Assembly (NCBI GenBank): GCA_002633005.1
Contig: NMRA01000491.1
Coordinates: 2,989-64,647 of the forward strand
Length of the DNA stretch: 61,659 nt
Origin: Phoronis australis
Lineage: Eukaryota > Phoronida > Phoronidae
Direction: 5' to 3'
Part shown: positions 57,901 to 61,659 of the stretch, piece after piece
Numbering within the stretch: position 1 is the first letter of the stretch
Layout of the letters: the number at the start of each line of letters is the position of its first letter
Notes under the pieces: generated by a model
Told to the model about the DNA's origin: nothing
Database searches by the model: none
The model's input: only the letters and a program-made list of their open reading frames with translations
Program-made: the position numbers and the translations under genes

Positions 57901-58773
57901 CAAAGTCATCCAGTGCCTCAGACATAAGACAAAGTCATCCAGTGCCTCAGACATAAGACAAAGTCATCCAGAGCCTCAGACATAAGACAAAGTCATCCAG
58001 TGCCTCAGACATAAGACAAAGTCATTCAGTGCCTCAGACATAAGACAAAGTCTAAAGCTAAAAGTCAAAGAGTTGACATGTCATTAACTCATAGAAACCT
58101 AAACATGAAGACTCGCAAAGCACTAAACATTTGTCGTGCGAGAACCTTTTGCGCTGCGAAACGGCATAGCAAAAAAGGGACACCCTTTTCACACAATTTT
58201 AACAAAGGCAATGCAACTTTCAAACAAAACAAAGAGAAATCCCAATATCCCAAAGGAGGGCGCACTCACAGAACAAGGTGAGAAACCTCCCATATACCAA
58301 GTAATTCTAACACAGCCTACAGTTTCGAGATCAACTGTACCTACGTTACCATACACAGTACAAAGTACACGAAGGTACCGCTAGGTGGCAACAACAGTTG
58401 TGAGAACCATGTGATCAGTCTTTGTGGTTTAATTTTTTTAGTGACAATTGGTCTCGATCTTTACACCAAGACAAGTAACAGGTCTTAGATTAAGAAGTTA
58501 ATAGAAATCAGTATGATGAATGGCCGATGGCCGCCTGCTATCAATGTCGACAGACAGTGATAAGTCACAGCAACTTTCAGTTCAGTGAAAATAGTGCTCA
58601 CAGCTGACAGCATGCAAATATCTGAGTGCGTGTGGCCTGGCCAGGTGTTGACAGCGCCTACCTTCTTGCCAAACTCATTATCCACCGACATCATTTCCTT
58701 GAGTGTCTGCAGTACCTTGATACATAGCTTGTCCTCCTTTTCTTCAATCAACCTCTGGCAGTGTTTGATCAGC
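31692..58773 (-). CDS. ITPR: Inositol 1,4,5-trisphosphate receptor, C-terminal 22 coding exons (5' part outside window)
   Basis: Twenty-two exons join in frame to 1,121 residues plus stop, matching the last ~40% of an IP3 receptor, the ER channel that releases calcium on IP3 binding. Seen in order: coupling/ARM region ([33 protein letters not shown]-like [39 protein letters not shown]), a polyacidic insert, [27 protein letters not shown], six membrane segments, a luminal loop with sequons NGT and NDT, and the selectivity filter GGGIGD. After these come the long S6 helix ([20 protein letters not shown]), the CxxC...HxxxxH zinc-finger-like linker, the RMRAMSL segment and a coiled-coil, ending [14 protein letters not shown]. 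The IP3-binding core is not in the window. Exons are 48-281 bp, introns mostly 0.4-3.4 kb. Confidence 0.96.
32162..32345. repeat. TA/TG microsatellite (ITPR intron)
   Basis: Alternating ATATAT and GTGTGT runs, including about 17 consecutive GT units, interrupted by CATA and ATGTATG. It generates false cysteine/valine-rich frames. Confidence 0.95.
32785..32946 (-). CDS. ITPR: ITPR exon: C-terminal coiled coil
   Basis: 54 codons, phase 0 to 0, donor [19 protein letters not shown] is followed by the heptad-rich [18 protein letters not shown] helix that mediates tetramer assembly in the family. Confidence 0.95.
33258..33650 (+). repeat. Dispersed repeat family A with 24 bp tandem repeat at its start
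   Basis: Five copies of TTTTCAACTTGGTAAAAGTA plus CATA open the element (33258-33380), followed by family A landmarks (GAGAGCAGAAAGCCATTAGA, GGGTCATGTGAACATGTC). Confidence 0.75.
33724..33884 (-). CDS. ITPR: ITPR exon: zinc-finger-like linker, His half
   Basis: Phase 1 in, phase 0 out, donor GTAGGT. Codes [19 protein letters not shown] and FIVLVKVKD, holding the two histidines (HxxxxH) of the CxxC/HxxxxH element linking S6 to the cytoplasmic tail. Confidence 0.95.
34673..34838 (-). CDS. ITPR: ITPR exon: pore-lining S6 helix
   Basis: Phase 0 in, phase 1 out. Codes VIYDLLFF, the S6 helix, [19 protein letters not shown] and CFICG. The donor must be GTTTGT to match the next exon in phase and protein, a weak site. 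Confidence 0.94.
35384..35550 (-). CDS. ITPR: ITPR exon: luminal loop and selectivity filter
   Basis: Phase 1 in, phase 0 out, donor GTAAGT. Codes [20 protein letters not shown] and GIGDVLRKP. The filter is GGGIGD where vertebrate IP3 receptors usually have GGGVGD. Confidence 0.95.
35932..36075 (-). CDS. ITPR: ITPR exon: variable luminal loop
   Basis: Phase 1 to 1, donor GTGGGA, 144 bp. It codes an Ala/Thr/Gly-rich loop with sequon NGT and two cysteines, ending in NDT. This loop is poorly conserved, so the call rests on phase, position and the Cys/sequon pattern. Confidence 0.8.
36421..36560. repeat. Minisatellite, ACATCAGTTGTGAACATTAAT-type
   Basis: About five or six imperfect copies of a 20-28 bp unit centred on ATACATCAGTTGTGAACATT, in an ITPR intron. 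Confidence 0.7.
36777..36963 (-). CDS. ITPR: ITPR exon: S5 helix
   Basis: Phase 0 in, phase 1 out, donor GTGGGT. Codes [20 protein letters not shown], then [20 protein letters not shown] and [10 protein letters not shown]. This is the S4-S5 linker and S5 of the channel domain. Confidence 0.95.
37374..37538 (-). CDS. ITPR: ITPR exon: S4 region
   Basis: 55 codons, phase 0 to 0, donor GTAAGT. Starts [18 protein letters not shown] and ends [13 protein letters not shown], hallmark IP3 receptor sequence. Its start and acceptor are copied upstream (37709-37873). Confidence 0.95.
37513..37873 (-). repeat. Tandem duplication including the exon start and acceptor
   Basis: 37513-37708 and 37709-37873 are two diverged tandem units. 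The first contains the real ITPR exon start (GAACTTGTTGATGACCTGCA); the second has GAACTTGTTAATAGCCTGCA. Both share TCTGATAATCAGATGCCAAC or TCCGATAATCAGATGCCAAC and GGGTTATTT further along. Confidence 0.8.
38080..38395 (-). repeat. Dispersed repeat family A, reversed
   Basis: Reads CCTAGAGAAATGTCCACATT, TTGGCCAACTTCGGAACATC, and CTATCAAAAATAGGACTT on the plus strand, the reverse of family A landmarks. Confidence 0.7.
38490..38545. repeat. CACG/CA microsatellite
   Basis: ACGCAC and CACACA runs; it gives histidine- or cysteine-rich shadow frames only. Confidence 0.95.
38790..39750 (-). mobile_element. Decayed L1/Tx1-like non-LTR retrotransposon fragment
   Basis: Minus-strand reading gives [15 protein letters not shown] and ARINN (39650-39745), the reverse transcriptase block 1-2 signature of L1-type elements. 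Near 39330-39400 comes [12 protein letters not shown], like the IWNN segment of the ORF2 C-terminal region. At 38850-38990 a CxxC...C motif follows an NLKKMNL segment. Stops, frameshifts and a missing catalytic YADD core show it is dead and internally deleted. It lies in an ITPR intron, in the same orientation as the gene. Confidence 0.7.
40029..40287. repeat. 44 bp minisatellite, about six copies
   Basis: Unit TGTGTGGATGACGTGCCATT followed by TCACACCAGTACAAATTACTTTCT, copies differing at one or two bases; the last is truncated. Confidence 0.9.
40725..40897 (-). CDS. ITPR: ITPR exon: S2-S3
   Basis: Phase 1 in, phase 0 out, acceptor CTGTTTCAG, donor GTGAGT. Codes [19 protein letters not shown] and [19 protein letters not shown]. 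The correct frame is not the longest open frame here. Confidence 0.94.
41925..42110 (+). repeat. Dispersed repeat D, copy 1
   Basis: Shares ACAATATGGC-GAC, TTAGTCAAATTTT, AAATTCTAGTC, GTAATCAGCTTTTGAAAAAT and GGAAAAATTACAATTTT with 54090-54330. It slightly precedes the S1 exon. Confidence 0.55.
42180..42302 (-). CDS. ITPR: ITPR exon: S1
   Basis: Phase 1 to 1, donor GTAAAT. Codes [20 protein letters not shown] and [13 protein letters not shown], the first membrane segment of the channel domain. Confidence 0.95.
42895..42950. repeat. AAT/AAC trinucleotide microsatellite
   Basis: About nine AAT units followed by seven AAC units; gives tyrosine and cysteine runs in shadow frames. Confidence 0.95.
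42967..43159 (-). CDS. ITPR: ITPR exon: pre-S1 segment
   Basis: Phase 0 in, phase 1 out. Codes [33 protein letters not shown] and MKWQKKLR, closely matching the family immediately before S1. Confidence 0.95.
44339..44580 (-). repeat. Three tandem copies of an ITPR exon end with its donor
   Basis: Three ~80 bp units downstream of the real exon each repeat its 3' part: they read like DQGC-(K/Q)VLEHYA- on the minus strand, then the donor-like GTGAGG. Units begin near 44339, 44418 and 44499. Frames are degraded by indels and substitutions. Confidence 0.85.
44586..44705 (-). CDS. ITPR: ITPR exon: YAKHTAQIE segment
   Basis: 40 codons, phase 0 to 0, acceptor TTTCTTCAG, donor GTGAGG. Codes [14 protein letters not shown] and [14 protein letters not shown], the conserved stretch before TMEQIVFP. 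Confidence 0.94.
45000..45137 (-). CDS. ITPR: ITPR exon: polyacidic insert and [10 protein letters not shown]
   Basis: 46 codons, phase 0 to 0, donor GTGGCA. The acidic [17 protein letters not shown] run is followed by [15 protein letters not shown], a family hallmark. Confidence 0.93.
45612..46020 (-). repeat. Dispersed repeat family A, reversed
   Basis: Reads GGACCCTAGAAAAATGTCCA, CAAAAATAGTACTTTATGAC and TTGAAATCTCAACGTG on the plus strand; one of the better preserved reversed copies. Confidence 0.75.
46081..48232. other. ITPR intron, no exon seen
   Basis: No ITPR sequence is missing between the flanking exons. It contains a degenerate ~23 bp repeat at 47380-47490 (CCAGCCAAGGGGTGACCAG-like) and a CTCF-like core CGCCATCTAGTG at about 47010-47022. 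Short frames here lack splice sites or homology. Confidence 0.6.
48233..48331 (-). CDS. ITPR: ITPR exon: [13 protein letters not shown] segment
   Basis: 33 codons, phase 0 to 0, donor [26 protein letters not shown] then ERILYNL is almost identical to vertebrate receptors. Confidence 0.95.
48666..48776 (-). CDS. ITPR: ITPR exon: [12 protein letters not shown] segment
   Basis: 37 codons, phase 0 to 0, acceptor GTTAACAG, donor GTGACT. Codes [20 protein letters not shown] and [17 protein letters not shown]. Too short for an open-frame search but unmistakable. Confidence 0.95.
49171..49410 (-). repeat. Two decayed copies of an ITPR exon end with donor
   Basis: At about 49171-49265 the minus strand reads [10 protein letters not shown][21 protein letters not shown] then GTGAGG, a broken copy of the adjacent exon end [10 protein letters not shown]...CHENQ. 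A shorter, more diverged copy lies at about 49325-49400. Confidence 0.8.
49468..49668 (-). CDS. ITPR: ITPR exon: [14 protein letters not shown] segment
   Basis: 67 codons, phase 0 to 0, acceptor TTGTTTCAG, donor [26 protein letters not shown] and [16 protein letters not shown] are near-invariant in IP3 receptors. Confidence 0.96.
50026..50306 (-). CDS. ITPR: ITPR exon: charged linker and [12 protein letters not shown]
   Basis: Phase 1 in, phase 0 out, 281 bp, donor GTGAGG. A helical, charged linker with KEKEKEKK leads to [20 protein letters not shown], a highly conserved helix. Confidence 0.95.
50320..50513. repeat. ~42 bp minisatellite upstream of an ITPR acceptor
   Basis: Four to five copies of GTTGTTGAATCTTTCAGAAA plus TGTGAGCAACAAACATCAACG begin within 15 bp of the acceptor at 50307. 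The unit contains CTTTCAG in the plus sense only. Confidence 0.85.
51765..51957 (-). CDS. ITPR: ITPR exon: KVFYDRI segment with basic linker
   Basis: Phase 0 in, phase 1 out, donor GTGAGG. Codes [20 protein letters not shown] and TVNTNDTF, followed by a Lys/Gly/Glu-rich linker comparable to the KKKDDE stretch of vertebrate proteins. Confidence 0.94.
52449..52580 (-). CDS. ITPR: ITPR exon: [17 protein letters not shown] segment
   Basis: 44 codons, phase 0 to 0, acceptor TTTATTGCAG, donor [17 protein letters not shown] and [14 protein letters not shown] match the family. Confidence 0.95.
53110..53301 (-). CDS. ITPR: ITPR exon: variable phosphorylation-loop region
   Basis: 64 codons, phase 0 to 0, acceptor TGTTGTAG, donor [19 protein letters not shown] at the start and NMTLYEVQ at the end align to vertebrate GEALRQ...RYY and MSLAEVQ; the middle is rich in Arg/Lys and unlike vertebrates. 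Confidence 0.9.
53922..54056. repeat. 44 bp minisatellite, three copies
   Basis: Unit GATACTCCGAGCATTTAGAC followed by TGCACTGAATTACAATTACCGGTA, three near-identical copies. Confidence 0.85.
54090..54335 (+). repeat. Dispersed repeat D, copy 2
   Basis: Partner of 41925-42110, with CACAATATGGCCGACAAG, TTGTCAAATTTCTTC and GAGCTTTAATTTGAAAAACG blocks. Confidence 0.55.
55390..56508. mobile_element. 1.1 kb TIR transposon-like element with GACCGG-rich ends
   Basis: The ends CACATATCACAAATTTTTGT and CACACATCACAAATTTTTGT (inverted, right end) continue as CCGACCG on both sides. Inside each end are many short CGGTCGGC or GCCGACTG-like repeats in both orientations, as in elements whose transposase binds clustered subterminal sites. 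The interior frame at 56101-56367 (minus) shows no known transposase motif, so it is probably non-autonomous. Confidence 0.7.
56711..56758 (-). CDS. ITPR: ITPR small exon (16 codons)
   Basis: [16 protein letters not shown] joins FGKK upstream to GDALRK downstream in phase, aligning with the short EDHKRGEALR region of vertebrate receptors. The acceptor (ACTTGAAG) lacks a good pyrimidine tract, so the exon start is less sure; donor GTAAGA is strong. Confidence 0.7.
57871..58050. repeat. 29 bp minisatellite, about six copies
   Basis: Unit GACAAAGTCATCCAGTGCCT plus CAGACATAA, nearly identical copies. Confidence 0.92.
58662..58773 (-). CDS. ITPR: ITPR exon: [20 protein letters not shown] segment (most upstream seen)
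   Basis: Phase 2 in, phase 0 out, donor [25 protein letters not shown] is a hallmark. I set the start at acceptor TGTTGACAG; the frame is open a little further upstream, so the exact start may differ. Confidence 0.85.
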
Positions 58774-59239
58774 CTGTCAACATCACGTACAAAGTGGTAC
58801 ACAATGTTATATGCCCAGAGCTACTTAGTTAAGTAGAGTATGCCAATATATTGGTACAAAGTAGTACATAGAGGTACATAGCCAGCGATACTAACTGAGG
58901 TAGACTAGGAAAACACTGTCTGGTACAAAATGGTACACAGTGGTAGATTGGGTTCAATGTGTACCCCTGGTTCCCAACAGTACATAGAGAAATGCCCAGC
59001 AATACAGCCAGGACATAACGATACCAAGTAATACACAAAGTACACAAAAGTACCAACAAATACCCACTGGGTGAGGAAATTTCCTCAAATTACAGTCAGT
59101 CACACATCTCTGACAATTAGAAAACCAAATATTACTTTCCACTAAAACCCTCTACCTTGCACATGTAGCCGTTAACAAGAACAATGAGTTGAAATGCAAC
59201 CACAAATGCAACACATACGGTGTGTTTCTGGGGGTGTTT

Positions 59240-60290
59240 TTTTGTATCATAAAAATGGCCACTAGATGGCACAAAATATGTCGAATCCATCTGCAAACTG
59301 GTATATGTCATCGAAACTATATGTCATCGAAACTACCAAATTCCAAAAACGGCCTTCAAGGAACTTCTGAGAAACTGAGGAAAACAGAAATAAATGAAAC
59401 TGCCACCAGCAGGCGCCACTAACAGTACATGAAGTCGTTGGAAAATCATTGTCAATTATCCTCTTCACACTAAGAACATATATGCCAATTTTCACAATCC
59501 TCATTAGAGTGGTTTGGTTGGCAGAGGGGTGGACGCCAAACAAAAGACCAGATGGCACAAAATATGTCGAATCTATCCAAAAAAACAGGAATATGTTGTC
59601 ATTTCAATAGAAATTTCATAAACATCCGTCTGGCTCCAGAGACACAGAGGAAATGGGAAAAAAATCAAAAGTGCCACTAGGGGGCACAGTGTTTGTTGGA
59701 TCTGTCCGAAATTGGGGTTGTTCATTGGCAACTTCATATAATACACTTGCTAAATTTAATGAAGATACAAACTAAAGTTACACTAGCAAATTTAATAAAG
59801 ATCCTGAAGAGCATTTAGGAGATACAGCCATGGGTGCAAAAAAAAAACAAAACTGCCACTAGCAGGCGCCATAGCTGTCGAAGTCGTCGGAAAATCACCA
59901 TCAGCCACCCCCCACAATAAGAACAAATTAATTATATGCCAATTTTCACAATCATGCCTAGAGCGGTTTGGTTGATACAGGGGCAGATGCCAACAGACTC
60001 GGAAAACAGTAAAAATGGCCACTAGGTGGCGCAAAGTACCTCAAATCCATCCAAAAACGGGAGGATAGCGTCATCTCACTAATAGATGCCTAACTGCCAA
60101 ATTTTATGAAAATCCGTTGAGGACCTCCGAAGATACAGAGGTAAACTTAAAAAACTAAAATTGCCACTAGGGGGTACATCGGTAGTCAGAGAGATCTAAA
60201 ATTCGTTGTCAGCTTCATAGAGACACATTTGTCAAATTTTTTCAAGATCCTGTGAGGGGTTTAGGAGATACAGCGATGACGACAATATAC
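59240..60290. repeat. Repeated unit with CTCF-like cores
   Basis: Blocks recur in the same order: GCCACTAG-GGC, AATCCATC, a TATGCCAATTTTCACAATC block (59481, 59935), GTGGTTTGGTTG or GCGGTTTGGTTG, and AAGATCCTG...TTTAGGAGATACAGC (59799 and 60246). Two diverged copies in tandem are likely. Confidence 0.65.
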
Positions 60291-60593
60291 ACCCACATAA
60301 AAATATGTGGGCACATAACAAAATGATCTGGAGACTTCCAGACGCATATTAGCCTTTTGTAGGACCACTAGTAAATTAGGCCCGATTATTTACCGAGCTG
60401 TGTTTAAGATTAGATAACATCTCACTGAGTCTATATAATGATTCACTCTGACAGTCAGCTATTGTTGGAGCCTATGTCTAAAGCAGTTGTTGTGGGTCTG
60501 TGGGGGTATATTAGCACCCATGTCTTCAAAAAAAGGTAAAATGGGTACCTGGAGAATTTTACTAATGAGTGCACACTAATACTCAGTAGTAGT

Positions 60594-60920
60594 TTACAAT
60601 ACAGTCAATTGCAACACCCAATGGTACGCAAGGATATGGAGTAGTAACATCCAGTAATACAGAAGGTACAAAGAATTACCCAATGGTATCCAGTAAGTAC
60701 CAGTAGCCAATGGTACCCAGTGGTAAAGAAAAGCAGACCTTAACACCCAGTAAAAACAGAAGGAGCAAAGAAGTAGCCGATGGTAGCCAATACTATACAC
60801 TAAAACCCAACAGTACCCAGCAGTACACTTTGACACCCAGTTATACAGAAGAAATAAAGAAGTACCCAACGGTACCCAATAATATATAACAAAGGCCAGT
60901 GGTGCCCGGCGGTATAACAC
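60594..60920. repeat. Degenerate CCAATGGTACCCAG-type repeat
   Basis: Short imperfect units such as CCCAATGGTACC and CCCAGTGGTA recur throughout; the minus-strand frame of 108 residues (YYWVPLGT-like repeats) is a by-product. Confidence 0.7.
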
Positions 60921-61659
60921 ATTTCAACCAAGACCCACGAAAGTGTGACAACCGTTGCCAAGATACACATTAAGTGAGATAAAGGACGCAGCCCATAATA
61001 TAATACAGCCCCTCTAAGGACAAGACAGGCAAAATAAATAGGAGTTTGTGCATTTCATGCATAGTACCTCCTCTAGAAATCTTATCTATGTCTACGTGCT
61101 ACTTCAGTAATGTTCAGTTACATTTATGTTTTGTATGCTGCTAGAGTGACGTTACCTCATAAAGATACACATGACAGTTATCGGAGCTGAAGACCTAAAA
61201 CATCAAACTAGTTACAGAGAATTGTGGGTACCGATTTGCAAATAAAATGAGCAACAGCGTCCATAATTAATACAGGCTCATTAAAATCAATGATACGTGC
61301 GCCCACGGTGTGCACCGCATACAATGCACAGCAGCGATAATCGCATTCACGGTGAACACCACAAATGGCGAAGATAACAAGGGTGCAATTTTTTATAACA
61401 TTTACACGCACTACAGAGAGTAACACCTAAATGAATTATAACTTGTGGAGACATGAAAAATGTTTTCAGAAGCATACGGAAGATTGATTTCAGTTAGACA
61501 CACAAATCCATGTTAGATCAAATCAATGTCAGTATTAACAAGAGCAACGCAGAGCGTTGAAATGCGCCCACAATTGCACCGCATACGGTATCCTTCTAGG
61601 GTTGTTTATTGGTACCATAAAGTGGCCAGTAGAGGGCATACTTTGCAAAATGGAAAGGC

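Larger units (their letters stand above)
58774..61659. other. ITPR intron with repeats, no exon seen
   Basis: No further IP3 receptor exon is recognisable to the window edge. It holds degenerate GGTACCCAGTGGTAC-like short repeats (about 58840-59060 and 60590-60920) and a ~600 bp unit partly repeated at 59240-60290 that carries CTCF-like cores. Confidence 0.65.

Noticed and set aside
60594-60920. 108-residue minus-strand frame rich in YWVPLGT-like units
   Set aside because: It is the translation of a degenerate short tandem repeat, with no splice sites or homology.

Overview
This is animal nuclear DNA: intron-rich, AT-rich, full of MITE-like repeats, minisatellites and microsatellites. Most long open frames are chance or repeat shadows. 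I rebuilt three genes exon by exon, using frame continuity, GT/AG splice sites and family motifs. The proteins are typically metazoan. The compact introns, L1-like relic and CUB receptor suit a marine invertebrate, perhaps a non-vertebrate deuterostome, but the species cannot be fixed from sequence alone.

Layout. (1) 3038-14653, minus strand: a complete seven-exon gene for a secreted protein of the C16orf89/UPF0764 (DUF4735) family, 352 residues. Intron 5 holds a ~1.9 kb nested foldback element with a tRNA-like stretch. (2) 14654-19841: a 5.2 kb spacer between head-to-head genes. (3) 19842-28289, plus strand: a complete six-exon gene for a 600-residue type I membrane protein (signal peptide, two CUB domains, Thr/Asn-rich stem, one transmembrane helix, tyrosine-rich tail). 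I know no named family with this architecture. (4) 28290-31691: a tail-to-tail spacer holding the 3' UTRs, an N-marked duplicated assembly junction and a TIR element with CTCF-like ends. (5) 31692-58773 and beyond, minus strand: the last 22 coding exons of an inositol 1,4,5-trisphosphate receptor, 1,121 residues covering the coupling domain, six transmembrane segments, pore and C-terminal tail. The ligand-binding half lies beyond the right edge. (6) 58774-61659: intron with repeats rich in CTCF-like cores.

No shared pathway links the three genes. The IP3 receptor is an ER calcium channel, the CUB protein looks like a surface receptor with phosphotyrosine docking sites, and the C16orf89-like protein is secreted. 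Any functional link is speculation.

The most unusual pattern is the recurrent local duplication of splice-site-bearing segments: exon ends with their donors copied into downstream introns (two IP3 receptor exons), an exon start with its acceptor copied upstream (a third), and a row of decoy acceptors before the CUB transmembrane exon, every one of which would stop translation before the membrane anchor.
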